Origin: Erysipelothrix sp.
Lineage (GTDB): Bacteria; Bacillota_I; Bacilli_A; Erysipelotrichales; Erysipelotrichaceae
DNA: 36,612 nt
Direction: 5' to 3'
Assembly (NCBI GenBank): GCA_012841625.1
Contig: DUUI01000007.1
Location: 1-36,612 of the forward strand
Shown: positions 1-8,599 of the stretch, piece after piece
How the letters are laid out: every line of letters begins with the position of its first letter
Position numbering within the stretch: the stretch's first letter is position 1
The notes under the pieces: model-generated
Databases searched by the model: none
The model's input: the letters and a program-made list of their open reading frames with translations, nothing else
Told to the model about the DNA's origin: nothing
Position numbers and translations under genes: made by a program

Positions 1-240
1 AATGAATTTGATGGATTGTATATATCGGCTGATTCTCAACTCATTAAACCTCATGCTGAGGTGTATATAGACTTCTTAGAAACATTTGACTTAACAGCAA
101 CTGAGTCGCTGTTTATCGATGATAAGGAAATAAATATCCTAGGTGCTAAAAACCTAGGATTTAACGTTTATCATTATCAAAGTGATTTCGATGAATTCAT
201 CAGTTACTTAAATGAATTGATTTCATTTGAGATTAAATGA
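1..240 (+). CDS. HAD-superfamily hydrolase, C-terminal part (cut by window edge)
   Basis: The frame is open from base 1, so the N-terminus with the nucleophile Asp motif lies outside the window. What remains looks like the C-terminal half of a HAD subfamily IA phosphatase: a Lys-Pro pair (motif III, the conserved Lys) early in the fragment, then the acidic motif IV FIDD followed by the usual helix and a GF-N-V turn. The substrate cannot be told. The last 37 bp overlap the 3' end of the convergent Nudix gene. The family assignment is good; the specific function is unknown. Confidence 0.75.
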   Translation, partial: NEFDGLYISADSQLIKPHAEVYIDFLETFDLTATESLFIDDKEINILGAKNLGFNVYHYQSDFDEFISYLNELISFEIK

Positions 241-677
241 ACCACTTGATCAGGAATTCCATTTTCTTTAATATAGTCCATAATAAACTTAGGCTCAATC
301 AACCCATCTAATTGACTCCAAAAGAAGCTATTGCCATTTACAGTAGTTTCTTTTTTACTTAAAAATGGACTATCACTATTTAGTACGACATGATAAACAT
401 ATCCCAGTTCGTGATAAAAGATACCTAATGTTCTTTCTTTAAAAAATGATTCATAAGTGATACACAATCTGATGTCATGCGGGACTTCATCTAACTCTTC
501 TAGTAATTCTCTTTTTAAAGCATTAAGGCTGTCTTCAAACTGATGAATTCGACCTCCTATCAGATAATTATAAAAAGCATGATGATCATTAATAACTAAG
601 TATTTATGGTTATGTTCGATGATTGCCGCAACTCTCACATTTAATCGCTTCTTGTCATTTGTAAAACTTAAATCCAT
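204..677 (-). CDS. Nudix hydrolase
   Basis: A 157-aa protein with a clear Nudix box: G42-x5-E48-x7-R56-E57-x2-E60-E61, the Mg2+-binding signature of enzymes that hydrolyse nucleoside diphosphates linked to another moiety. The N-terminal strand (RVAAII) and a late FFWSQL motif fit the single-domain Nudix fold. Substrate specificity cannot be read from the sequence. The 3' end overlaps the HAD gene tail-to-tail. I see no strong Shine-Dalgarno; a possible -10 (TATGGT) lies about 30 bp upstream of the ATG. Confidence 0.85.
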   Translation of the reverse strand: MDLSFTNDKKRLNVRVAAIIEHNHKYLVINDHHAFYNYLIGGRIHQFEDSLNALKRELLEELDEVPHDIRLCITYESFFKERTLGIFYHELGYVYHVVLNSDSPFLSKKETTVNGNSFFWSQLDGLIEPKFIMDYIKENGIPDQVVHLISNEINSFK

Positions 678-727
678 ACTATCCGTTCTCTCTAACCATA
701 TTTATTAAAAGTATGACCCACTCAACT

Positions 728-1345
728 TCAAAATAAGTCATCCCCAATTTCAGATTTTAGTTGTTGTAAATATTGAATCATAAAATCATGTCTTTCTTGG
801 GCTAATTTCTTGCCAGTCTCAGTAAACATCAAATCTTTAATTTTTAACAACTTATCATAAAAATGAAACAAAATCGGTCTTTGTGAATCTCTGTATTCCT
901 GAATCGTTTTAGCTTCTTGATATTTCTGTTTATTGTATAAAACGCTTCCATACATCATTGTCCGAGCAATACCAATCGCACCAATTGCATCTAAACGATC
1001 AGCATCTGACACAATCTGTCCTATTTTAGATAATTGTGGTTGATTAAAGCCCCCCTTAAATCCAAAGTTCTGCAGGTCCAGTATTAATGTTTCAATTTCT
1101 TCTTCTTTTAAATTTAAGTCTTTAATTAACTCTCTAAACTCAAGCTCTATATTAACTGTATTATTGAACTTTTCATCATATAAATCATGAACCAATGCTA
1201 AGATTGTGACAAGTTTATTAGACTCTTGTTCAACTTGATTAATTTTTAAAGCATTTTCTAAAACTCGCTCTATATGGGTAAAGTCATGTCCTTTAGAATA
1301 GTTTTCATATTTTAATTTCACTTTCTCATAAAACTCAGACATCAT
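728..1345 (-). CDS. HD-domain phosphohydrolase (YedJ-like)
   Basis: A 205-aa metal-dependent phosphohydrolase of the HD superfamily. It has the N-terminal G-H-D-F-x-H segment (H20, H24), the HD doublet H53-D54 and a later S-D-A-D-R-L-D segment (D114, D116), the pattern of the uncharacterised YedJ group. Its substrate is unknown. It is the last gene of a ptsI / membrane-protein / HD run; its start overlaps the 3' end of the membrane gene by 11 bp, which suggests translational coupling. Two adjacent ATG codons begin the frame, so the start could be either. Confidence 0.8.
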   Translation of the reverse strand: MMSEFYEKVKLKYENYSKGHDFTHIERVLENALKINQVEQESNKLVTILALVHDLYDEKFNNTVNIELEFRELIKDLNLKEEEIETLILDLQNFGFKGGFNQPQLSKIGQIVSDADRLDAIGAIGIARTMMYGSVLYNKQKYQEAKTIQEYRDSQRPILFHFYDKLLKIKDLMFTETGKKLAQERHDFMIQYLQQLKSEIGDDLF

Positions 1346-1859
1346 TCATCCCCGCAATTACATATGAAGTTCTTATCCAAATTATAATCAAAGAAACAAT
1401 AACGATGGTATTAGCAACTGTGTAACTAAACACATCATAAGCAGCCATTGGAGCCAATATCGAGACCAATAATTGAATAATTTTAATAATAAATACTTCT
1501 AAATGTAGATAATTGTTTATCTCATTTAAGTTGGAAAGATAATACACCAAGACAAACAAGACTTCTGCAGTCATTAAGACTTGAATATTCAGAAGTAATA
1601 CCTTAAGTATAGTTGGAGGCCACACAAAAAATTGATACACCCAAAGTGTCACCATAGCCATCGCAACAGCGCCTAACCACGTCAGTATTACCCCTTTTTC
1701 CATTCTTCTTTTTTTAACTTGAGTATAAAAAAATGACATTGGTAACAATACGACTGCCACAAATAAGACTAAAAGAGGGAGGTCCTTTAATATCCAAATT
1801 AAAAGACCTCCAATTATTAATCCAACAATACTCAATAAAACAAAAACTCTATTGAACAT
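1335..1859 (-). CDS. Hypothetical multi-pass membrane protein
   Basis: A 174-aa hydrophobic protein with about five predicted membrane spans and a short basic stretch (KKRR) after the second span. I do not recognise a family. It starts two bases after the ptsI stop with no convincing Shine-Dalgarno of its own, and its end overlaps the HD gene, so it is probably translated by coupling in a ptsI operon. Length and reading frame are well supported by the tight packing; function is unknown. Confidence 0.65.
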   Translation of the reverse strand: MFNRVFVLLSIVGLIIGGLLIWILKDLPLLVLFVAVVLLPMSFFYTQVKKRRMEKGVILTWLGAVAMAMVTLWVYQFFVWPPTILKVLLLNIQVLMTAEVLFVLVYYLSNLNEINNYLHLEVFIIKIIQLLVSILAPMAAYDVFSYTVANTIVIVSLIIIWIRTSYVIAGMNDV

Positions 1860-1861
1860 AT

Positions 1862-3571
1862 TTATTGTGCATCCGCAATCGCTTCGTCAATTAAAGCAAT
1901 TACCTCTGCCTCAGTTCCACACTCCAATGCCTTAGCAGCTAATCCTTGCATTTCTGTATAATCTAAGCTTGTAAGCATTTTACGAGCTGGAAGAATTGAT
2001 GTTGCTGACATAGAGAACTCATCCAAACCAAGTCCTAATAAGACCGGAACCGCCTTAGCTTCTCCTGCCATTTCCCCACACATACCACACCATTTTCCTT
2101 CAGCATGAGCACCATCGATAGCCATCTTAATTAAACGAAGAATGGATGGATTATAAGGTTGGTACAGATATGAAACCTTTTGGTTCATTCTATCTGCAGC
2201 CATTGTATATTGTATTAAATCATTAGTTCCAATTGAGAAGAAATCTGCTTCCTTAGCAAGATTACGAGCATTCACAGCTGCTGCAGGGATTTCAATCATA
2301 ATCCCAACTTGAATAGAATCACTGACTTGTACTCCTTCTTTGGTAAGATTATCTTTTTCATCCATTAGAATTGCTTTGGCTTCCCTAAACTCTTCCAATG
2401 TCGCAACCATTGGGAACATAATCGCTAGATTTCCATAAACACTGGCTCTTAATAATGCACGAAGCTGTGTTCTAAAGATGTCTGTACGATCTAAACATAA
2501 ACGAATCGCTCTGTAACCTAGGAATGGATTCATTTCTTCTGGGAATTTTAGGTAGGATAATTCCTTATCTCCACCAATATCAAGTGTTCTAATGACAACC
2601 AGTTTTTGGTCCATTGACTCAAGAACTGATTTATATGCTTCATATTGTTCATCTTCAGTAGGTAAGCTCGTTGCATCCATATATAAGAATTCAGTACGAT
2701 ATAAACCGATGCCATCGCCACCATTCTCTAAAACACCCTCAACATCTTTAGGTGTTCCGATATTTCCAGATAACTCAACTTCATGTCCATCCTTAGATTT
2801 TGAAGGAGCATCCTTTAATGTCTTTAATGATTCACGATATTCTGCGTATTCAACTTCTTTTTGTCCATATAAATTCATTTGTTCATCCGTAGGATTAACA
2901 ATAACTACACCTTCTAAAGCATCAAGAACTAGCATATCACCATGTTTAACTTCATCTAAAACTCCAGTAATACCAACAACCGCTGGAATCTCAAGTGAGC
3001 GAGCCATGATTGCTGAGTGAGAGGTTCTGCCACCTATTTCAGTCGCAAATCCTTTTATAAACTGTTTATCTAATTGTGCAGTATCACTCGGTGTTAAATC
3101 ATGCGCAACAACAATTACCTGTTCATTTATTAGTGATAAATCAGGAACAGCAACGCCCAATGTATGAGCCAATAAACGATAGGTAACATCTTTAATATCT
3201 GCCGCTCTTTCTCTGAAGTATTCATCATCCATGCTCTCAAACATAGAAACAAACATTGTTTTAACTTGATCCACAGCACTACTAGCACTTTCACCAGAAT
3301 CAATTAAACCCTTAATTTGATCATGAAGTTCAGGATCAGTTGTTACAGCTAGATGAGCATCAAAGATAGCAAGTTCATCATCTGATAAACGTCCCACTGC
3401 TTTTACTTTAACTAATTCTATATCTTTTTGAGTTCTTTGTAGGGCTGATTCGAAAAGGTAGATTTCATCTTCTACACTTCCTTTTTCATGAGTTACCTCA
3501 AGAACTGGTTTTTGTAACTTATAAACTTTACTTGTCGCTACTCCTGATGATGCAGCTATTCCTTTTAACAT
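1862..3571 (-). CDS. ptsI: PTS enzyme I (phosphoenolpyruvate-protein phosphotransferase)
   Basis: A 569-aa cytoplasmic enzyme that takes phosphate from PEP onto a histidine and passes it to HPr, starting the sugar phosphotransferase cascade. The active-site histidine is H185 in GGRTSHSAI. The N-terminal HPr-binding helical domain, the phosphohistidine swivel domain and the C-terminal PEP-binding barrel (GIGLYRTEF, and the MIEIPAA and GTNDLIQYT motifs) are all present at normal length. The ATG has a good GGAGG. ptsH is not adjacent. The first of three genes; an extended -10 promoter lies immediately upstream. Confidence 0.97.
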   Translation of the reverse strand: MLKGIAASSGVATSKVYKLQKPVLEVTHEKGSVEDEIYLFESALQRTQKDIELVKVKAVGRLSDDELAIFDAHLAVTTDPELHDQIKGLIDSGESASSAVDQVKTMFVSMFESMDDEYFRERAADIKDVTYRLLAHTLGVAVPDLSLINEQVIVVAHDLTPSDTAQLDKQFIKGFATEIGGRTSHSAIMARSLEIPAVVGITGVLDEVKHGDMLVLDALEGVVIVNPTDEQMNLYGQKEVEYAEYRESLKTLKDAPSKSKDGHEVELSGNIGTPKDVEGVLENGGDGIGLYRTEFLYMDATSLPTEDEQYEAYKSVLESMDQKLVVIRTLDIGGDKELSYLKFPEEMNPFLGYRAIRLCLDRTDIFRTQLRALLRASVYGNLAIMFPMVATLEEFREAKAILMDEKDNLTKEGVQVSDSIQVGIMIEIPAAAVNARNLAKEADFFSIGTNDLIQYTMAADRMNQKVSYLYQPYNPSILRLIKMAIDGAHAEGKWCGMCGEMAGEAKAVPVLLGLGLDEFSMSATSILPARKMLTSLDYTEMQGLAAKALECGTEAEVIALIDEAIADAQ

Positions 3572-3599
3572 TATTCTTCTTCCTCCATTAGTTTAGTAA

Positions 3600-3628
3600 A
3601 TTATATCATCTTCTATAAACCTAAACAA
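3600..3628 (-). promoter_or_regulatory. Promoter of ptsI
   Basis: On the minus strand TTGTTT (3623-3628) is followed after 17 bp by TATAAT (3600-3605), preceded by TGA, giving an extended -10. The predicted start of transcription is about 20 nt before the ptsI ATG, leaving room for its GGAGG. The -35 lies in the 3' end of the upstream small gene. Confidence 0.7.
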
Positions 3629-3903
3629 TTAAGAAATGTAGACATTGACTCATTCTTAATTCTGTAATAGGTGCTTTTGGAAAAATACTCCAAATACCAT
3701 AGCTTGTCCTTCTTTACTAAAAAATCATTTTCAAAGATTAATCTGCCCTCTACACTTAGACGATCCAATGCCTCATTTATCAAATTATTCAAATTTTGTC
3801 CCCCTTCTTGAACCATTAAATCATGCTTTTGTCGTAATGTGAGTCTCAACAGATATTCAATGACAATCTGCTTTTCTTTAAAATCCATACTCATTATATA
3901 CAT
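3613..3903 (-). CDS. Small unknown protein, possible HTH (MG284/MPN403-like)
   Basis: A 96-aa soluble, charged protein. I do not recognise a firm family. The C-terminal segment W-Y-L-E-Y-F-S-K-S-T-Y-Y-R-I-K resembles the recognition helix of sigma region-4/ArpU-like helix-turn-helix proteins and the short MG284/MPN403 proteins of Mollicutes, but this is only a pattern impression. Three in-frame Met codons (residues 1, 4 and 6) leave the start uncertain and no good Shine-Dalgarno is seen. It sits between the opp terminator and ptsI. Confidence 0.55.
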   Translation of the reverse strand: MYIMSMDFKEKQIVIEYLLRLTLRQKHDLMVQEGGQNLNNLINEALDRLSVEGRLIFENDFLVKKDKLWYLEYFSKSTYYRIKNESMSTFLNCLGL

Positions 3904-3920
3904 AATATCGGACTTTACCT

Positions 3921-3946
3921 AAAAAGAAAAGCACTCCTTAGAGTGC
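3921..3946 (-). terminator. Terminator of the oppBCDF operon
   Basis: On the minus strand GCACTC-TAAG-GAGTGC forms a perfect 6-bp hairpin (3931-3946) followed by a T-rich run (3921-3930). The loop contains the TAA stop codon of the preceding 69-aa gene. Confidence 0.85.
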
Positions 3947-4147
3947 ATTTGTAAATATAAGAAATAGTATTATAACTCCCCAAATCGCTAATAAGACTAG
4001 CAAGACAGTAGGTAGTAGTGTTTTTATAGCGCTCCAGATTAATAACCATTCATCTTTTCTACTAAGATTTAAGTCTTGAACCTTGCGGCGCATTTCATCA
4101 TATTCTTCTTCAGTATATTTGTCAGAGGGTTTCTTAAACAGATTCAT
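3938..4147 (-). CDS. Small single-span membrane protein after oppF
   Basis: A 69-aa protein with a charged N-terminal half (about 38 residues, amphipathic, rich in Glu/Arg/Lys) and one strong C-terminal membrane span (about residues 43-66). No family recognised. It overlaps the end of oppF by 14 bp and is the last gene before the operon terminator, so it is co-translated with the peptide transporter; a small accessory or stabilising subunit of the Opp complex is a plausible inference. Its stop codon lies in the loop of the terminator hairpin. Confidence 0.6.
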   Translation of the reverse strand: MNLFKKPSDKYTEEEYDEMRRKVQDLNLSRKDEWLLIWSAIKTLLPTVLLVLLAIWGVIILFLIFTNAL

Positions 4148-5696
4148 CTGAAATCGGCTCTAATAAGTGGCAAGCTACTTCATGTCCAGGACGAGCTTCT
4201 CTAAGAGCTGGCTCAACTTCAAAACATTGGTCAAACGCATATTTGCAACGTGTGTTGAAGTTACATCCTTTAGGAGGTCTAACCGCTGAAGGAATATCTC
4301 CCTCAAGAATTTGAAGTTCACTGACACCCTGCGCAATATCAGTTCTTGGAATAGCTTGAAGTAACGCTTGAGTATATGGATGCAGAGGAGTTTCAAAGAT
4401 ATTGTCAGATTCAGTAAGTTCAACAATATGACCTAAGTACATCACCGCAACACGATCAGAAATATATTTAACAACTGAAAGGTCATGTGTAATAAATAAA
4501 TAGGTTAAGCTAAACTCTTCTTTTAAATCTTGAAGTAAGTTAATGATTTGAGACTGAATTGAAACGTCTAACGCAGAAACAGCCTCATCACAAACAATGA
4601 AACGTGGACGCAGTGCCAATGCACGAGCAATCCCGATTCTTTGTCTTTGCCCACCAGAGAACTGGTGAGGGTAACGGTGGATAAAGTATGGAGCAAGTCC
4701 ACATTCACCCATAATATCTTGAATATACTCTTGGTAACCAGGAGAACGAGGTGATTCAAACAATCCGTGGGCAACAACACCTTCACCGATAATTTGTCCA
4801 ACCGTCATTCGTGGGTTTAAAGAAGAATAAGGGTCTTGGAAAATAATTTGTAAGTCTGCACGTAAACGACGCATTTCACTTGTTTCAAGTTTAGATAGGT
4901 CGATACCTGTATTGCGAATTGCTTCAAACTCATCATAACGATCATTGCCTCTGGCTTCATTACGTAAAACTTCAAGGTCTGCTTCACGTTCTTTAATGAT
5001 TTTTTCAAGGTCTAATTCACGTTGACTGATTTCGCTGATTTTCCTATCAATTTGAGCTAGTTTCTTAGCATTCTTAGGATTCGTTTTAGATGTTTCTAAT
5101 TCCTGAACCTCAACACGCTTATCCGCTAGTTCAACTTGGCGATCATACAAAGCAATTAAGGATGATGATACTTTTCTTAAATCTTTATGAGTAACTAATC
5201 CACCCACAATTCTAAATATATTGCGGTATTTGTTATGAATATCTCTAAGTTTTAGAGTCACACGCTCTTGTGCTTGTGCTTGCTCTAATTCAGTGTTACT
5301 AGGTGACAGTAATCTTTCTTCCAACGCTCTAAGTTCTTTTTCAGCCTTTAAGAAATCAGGATACTGTCTGGACAGAGACTGCATCACCTCTTTGGCATAA
5401 CGAGGCGCAATCTCAGCTAATGTATTGCCATAGTATAGCGTCGATCCATCTGTTTGTTCATAAAGTTGAACAATAGTACGACCTAATGTCGATTTACCAC
5501 AACCAGATTCACCAACTAAACCAAGGGTTTCACCTTTATATATATTCAAAGTAACGTTTTCATTCGCATGAACATATTCTTGTTGACGAGAAAACATTGA
5601 CTTTTTCTTAATCGGGAAATATTTCTTTAAATTTCGAATCGAAATTAGAACATCTTGATCTTTACTACTCGACGGCGTCAGGATTGAAGTGCTCAT
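4134..5696 (-). CDS. oppF: Oligopeptide ABC transporter ATPase OppF with coiled-coil insertion
   Basis: One of the two cytoplasmic ATPases of the Opp importer. Walker A GESGCGKST is at residues 62-70, the Q-loop FQDP at about 286, the signature FSGGQ at 346-350, Walker B ending in DE at 370-371, and the OppD/F C-terminal Cys-containing region (C-N-F-N-T-R-C) is present. At 520 aa it is about 190 residues longer than usual. The extra sequence lies at about 95-272, between Walker A and the Q-loop, and is highly charged and heptad-like (112-250), i.e. a coiled-coil hairpin. Long OppF proteins are known in Mollicutes. The start overlaps oppD by 32 bp. Confidence 0.93.
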   Translation of the reverse strand: MSTSILTPSSSKDQDVLISIRNLKKYFPIKKKSMFSRQQEYVHANENVTLNIYKGETLGLVGESGCGKSTLGRTIVQLYEQTDGSTLYYGNTLAEIAPRYAKEVMQSLSRQYPDFLKAEKELRALEERLLSPSNTELEQAQAQERVTLKLRDIHNKYRNIFRIVGGLVTHKDLRKVSSSLIALYDRQVELADKRVEVQELETSKTNPKNAKKLAQIDRKISEISQRELDLEKIIKEREADLEVLRNEARGNDRYDEFEAIRNTGIDLSKLETSEMRRLRADLQIIFQDPYSSLNPRMTVGQIIGEGVVAHGLFESPRSPGYQEYIQDIMGECGLAPYFIHRYPHQFSGGQRQRIGIARALALRPRFIVCDEAVSALDVSIQSQIINLLQDLKEEFSLTYLFITHDLSVVKYISDRVAVMYLGHIVELTESDNIFETPLHPYTQALLQAIPRTDIAQGVSELQILEGDIPSAVRPPKGCNFNTRCKYAFDQCFEVEPALREARPGHEVACHLLEPISDESV

Positions 5697-6684
5697 TTAC
5701 TGTACGTTCTCCTTTCTTAGGATAGAAACAACGAATTTGTTGCTTCTCATTTACGTATTCTAATTCAGGCATGATTGCTCTACATTTATCTGTTGCGTAT
5801 TTACAACGATCCGCAAAACGGCAGCCTTCTGGTAAGTTCAGTGGATGAGGAACTGCTCCAGGAATCGCATCTAAGCGGTCTCCTCGATCAGAGGTTAATG
5901 AAGGAATTGATTCTAACAATCCCTCAGTGTATGGATGTTGATATTCACTCTTGTCTCCAAAAATATAATCAACTGGCGCATTTTCAACAACTTGCCCACA
6001 ATACATAACCGCAACATCATCAGCCATTTGGTTGATAACTCCTAAGTCATGAGTAATAAACATGATAGCTGTTCCTGTTTCAGCCTTTAACTCATTCATT
6101 AATTTCAGAATTTGAGCTTGAATAGTAACATCTAAAGCAGTTGTTGGTTCATCCGCAATTAATAAACGCGGACGACAAGCAAGTGCCATCGCAATCATAA
6201 CCCGTTGGTTCATACCACCTGATAATTCAAATGGGTATTGTTTAACAACAACTTCAGGGTTAGGGATTTTAACCATTGACAATAATTCAACGGCACGTTG
6301 AGCTGCTTGTTTCTTTGTCATATCTTGGTGAAGAATCAGTACTTCAGATAATTGACGCTCAACTGTAAATACAGGGTTCAATGAAGTCATTGGTTCTTGG
6401 AAGATAATTGATATATCATTTCCACGAATATCCTGTAATTGTTTTTCTGATTTAGTTGAAATAACCTCACCATCAAACACTATTTCACCGTGATGGATTT
6501 TTTGGTTATGTTCAAACAGTTTTAGGATAGACATAGCTGTTTGAGATTTACCAGAACCTGATTCTCCAACAACACCTAATGTCTTTCCATTCTCTATCGA
6601 TAACGATACTCCATCAACTGCACGAATAATTCCGCGCCGAGTTGTAAAGTATGTATGTAAATCTTTAATTTCTAATAATGGCAT
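5665..6684 (-). CDS. oppD: Oligopeptide ABC transporter ATPase OppD
   Basis: A 339-aa ATPase of normal length, partner of OppF on the cytoplasmic face of the peptide importer. Walker A GESGSGKSQ is at residues 40-48; the signature ELSGGMNQR, the Walker B LLIADEP and the H-loop ITHD are present. The C-terminal OppD/DppD domain with its cysteine pattern (CRFADRCKYATDKC) suggests the usual site near the NBD dimer interface. It follows oppC by 11 bp. Confidence 0.95.
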   Translation of the reverse strand: MPLLEIKDLHTYFTTRRGIIRAVDGVSLSIENGKTLGVVGESGSGKSQTAMSILKLFEHNQKIHHGEIVFDGEVISTKSEKQLQDIRGNDISIIFQEPMTSLNPVFTVERQLSEVLILHQDMTKKQAAQRAVELLSMVKIPNPEVVVKQYPFELSGGMNQRVMIAMALACRPRLLIADEPTTALDVTIQAQILKLMNELKAETGTAIMFITHDLGVINQMADDVAVMYCGQVVENAPVDYIFGDKSEYQHPYTEGLLESIPSLTSDRGDRLDAIPGAVPHPLNLPEGCRFADRCKYATDKCRAIMPELEYVNEKQQIRCFYPKKGERTVNEHFNPDAVE

Positions 6685-6695
6685 AGAATGACCTC

Positions 6696-8585
6696 CTACT
6701 TCTCATTTGATTTCGGATCAAGTGCATCTCGAAGTCCGTCGCCAACTAAGTTAATTGATAATGCGGTGATAAAGACCATAAAGCCTGGGAAGACCCATCT
6801 CCACCAGTAATCCTCAATGACTGTCGCACTTTGAGCATCACTCAACATATTACCCCATGATGGGAATGGATAAGGAACACCAAACCCAAGGAAGGATAAA
6901 CCTGCTTCAATTAATAACGAACTTGCGTAACCTAAGGTAACTTGAACGATAATAATATTCAAAACATTAGGTAAGATATGCTTAAGTACAATATTCTTTT
7001 CTCTAATACCAAGAGCTCTGGCTGCCATAACGAAGTCTTTCTCACGTTCCGCAAGAATCTGTCCACGAACCAGACGAGAAATTCCTGGCCAACCAGTGAA
7101 CCCTAAGATTAACATAACCATAATCATTCGTTGTGTTGGCGGATAGCCTGCTGGCAGCATCGCAGATAATGTAATGACAAGTGGATAGAATGGGAATGAA
7201 CCAATAATCTCTCCAGCTCTCATCAATAAGTTGTCAATACGGCCTCCGTAGAAACCAGCAACCATACCGACTAAAGTACCTATAATAACTTGTAATAAGA
7301 TGGCAAGTGCACCGACAGTTAAGGATACACGTCCGCCATGGACTAAACGAGTAAATAAATCACGACCATATTCATCAGAACCTAGTATGAATCCGTTATT
7401 TCCCCAAGCCTCAACATCACCCTCTTCAGTGATTACATAGGATTGGAAGAAATCAGCAAAAATAACACTTCCATCAGAAACAGATTCAGGATAAACAGTT
7501 TGATTATAGTTATTGTCACCCCAAGAGACAACAGAACCATCCTCTAATAAAGCCGTCATGTGTTCACGACCACCCGCAATATCTACAACCTTTTGTCCAA
7601 AATCAGGAATTCTCATAACAGGTGCATTACTGGCTCCCCATCCATGAAGAGTTCCATCTTCATCAACAACAAAGGCGTTTCTAAACGTTATTGCGATTTT
7701 ACTGACTTTGTTAGTGCCTTCTCTAAATTCCTCAGGCATATAGCGGTTATGAACATTACCAGCGGCCCCAAAGACTCTAATTGTTCCATCCTCAAGAAGT
7801 GTAATTGCGGCAGTCGGTGAAATATCAAGATCAACAGCAAAACCATCAATTCCATCAGGAACTCTGTCTAATCTGTTGTTTGTAGTTGCGCCCCAGACTT
7901 TAATGTATCCATCATCAGTAATGAAGTACGACATTAAGTCAGCAGCACCAATAGACTTGATTCCTTGCTCTAAAAGTAAGGCTGGATTGTCCTCAAACAT
8001 TTCAGGCGGACAACCTCCGATAGGTGGACATGAAATATAACCACCAGAAGTGTCTTCAGCCTCCGCCAGCATTCTTTCAACGCCCGCTTGACCAAAGGTG
8101 TTATAGCCCCACCCATGAATTTCATTATCTTCGGTTAAGATAAGAATATGTCTATCACCTGCAGCTATATCAACGATATTCTCACTCTCAAGAATGTCAA
8201 GAATTCGCTGCGGTGGTGTTAAAACGTTATTGTTATTAACGCCCCAATAATAAATATCTCCTTCATCATCAAGTGCCACTGAAAAAGTAATTCCAGAAGC
8301 AATCTTAACAATATTTTTATTTTCGATTTCATTTGGATAGTCCAAATAACCAAAACCAGGACTAATATCGCGTAGAACTGGTTGGTCAAAATAAGGTTTA
8401 TGTTCACTAAGTGAAGAACCAATAAAGACAAATAAGAAAATAGAAATGAATGCAACTAACCCTGTAATTGCGAGCTTGTTACGAAAGAAGTTCTTCGCAG
8501 TCGCTTGCATAGGTGTATCAAATTTCTCAAATTCTTCTTGTTTCTTTTGTCCGTTTCGTAAATCTTTTTCTTTGTTTTCTGACAT
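6696..8585 (-). CDS. oppC: Peptide ABC transporter permease OppC with inserted RCC1-like propeller
   Basis: A 629-aa permease, about twice the usual ~300. Residues 1-60 are a cytoplasmic tail and TM1 (about 38-58). Residues 402-629 are a complete OppC core: the G-S-D-E-Y-G-R-D entry motif, four further spans and the EAA coupling loop (about 520-540). Between them, residues about 90-397 form seven units, each ending in a W-G or F-G motif (at about 114, 159, 231, 272, 316, 355 and 394) after a D/E-D/E-G turn, the RCC1 beta-propeller pattern. The insert would be extracytoplasmic. A CPPIGGC loop (C186, C192) lies in unit 2. The frame is continuous and base use matches the neighbours. The Shine-Dalgarno is AAGGGGG. 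Confidence 0.93.
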   Translation of the reverse strand: MSENKEKDLRNGQKKQEEFEKFDTPMQATAKNFFRNKLAITGLVAFISIFLFVFIGSSLSEHKPYFDQPVLRDISPGFGYLDYPNEIENKNIVKIASGITFSVALDDEGDIYYWGVNNNNVLTPPQRILDILESENIVDIAAGDRHILILTEDNEIHGWGYNTFGQAGVERMLAEAEDTSGGYISCPPIGGCPPEMFEDNPALLLEQGIKSIGAADLMSYFITDDGYIKVWGATTNNRLDRVPDGIDGFAVDLDISPTAAITLLEDGTIRVFGAAGNVHNRYMPEEFREGTNKVSKIAITFRNAFVVDEDGTLHGWGASNAPVMRIPDFGQKVVDIAGGREHMTALLEDGSVVSWGDNNYNQTVYPESVSDGSVIFADFFQSYVITEEGDVEAWGNNGFILGSDEYGRDLFTRLVHGGRVSLTVGALAILLQVIIGTLVGMVAGFYGGRIDNLLMRAGEIIGSFPFYPLVITLSAMLPAGYPPTQRMIMVMLILGFTGWPGISRLVRGQILAEREKDFVMAARALGIREKNIVLKHILPNVLNIIIVQVTLGYASSLLIEAGLSFLGFGVPYPFPSWGNMLSDAQSATVIEDYWWRWVFPGFMVFITALSINLVGDGLRDALDPKSNEK

Positions 8586-8599
8586 GATACTACCCCCTT

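Noticed and set aside
2592-3020. Plus-strand open frame inside ptsI
   Set aside because: Antisense shadow of a well-supported gene, with no family features or ribosome-binding site.
3885-3925. Fourth leaderless promoter at the small gene before ptsI
   Set aside because: A TATAAT is present, but it is four bases from the nearest ATG and there is a choice of three starts, so the geometry does not match the other three.
6696-8585. OppC length explained by misassembly or a broken fusion of two genes
   Set aside because: The frame is continuous, both halves of the permease are complete around the insert, base composition matches, and the seven-unit count makes a domain.
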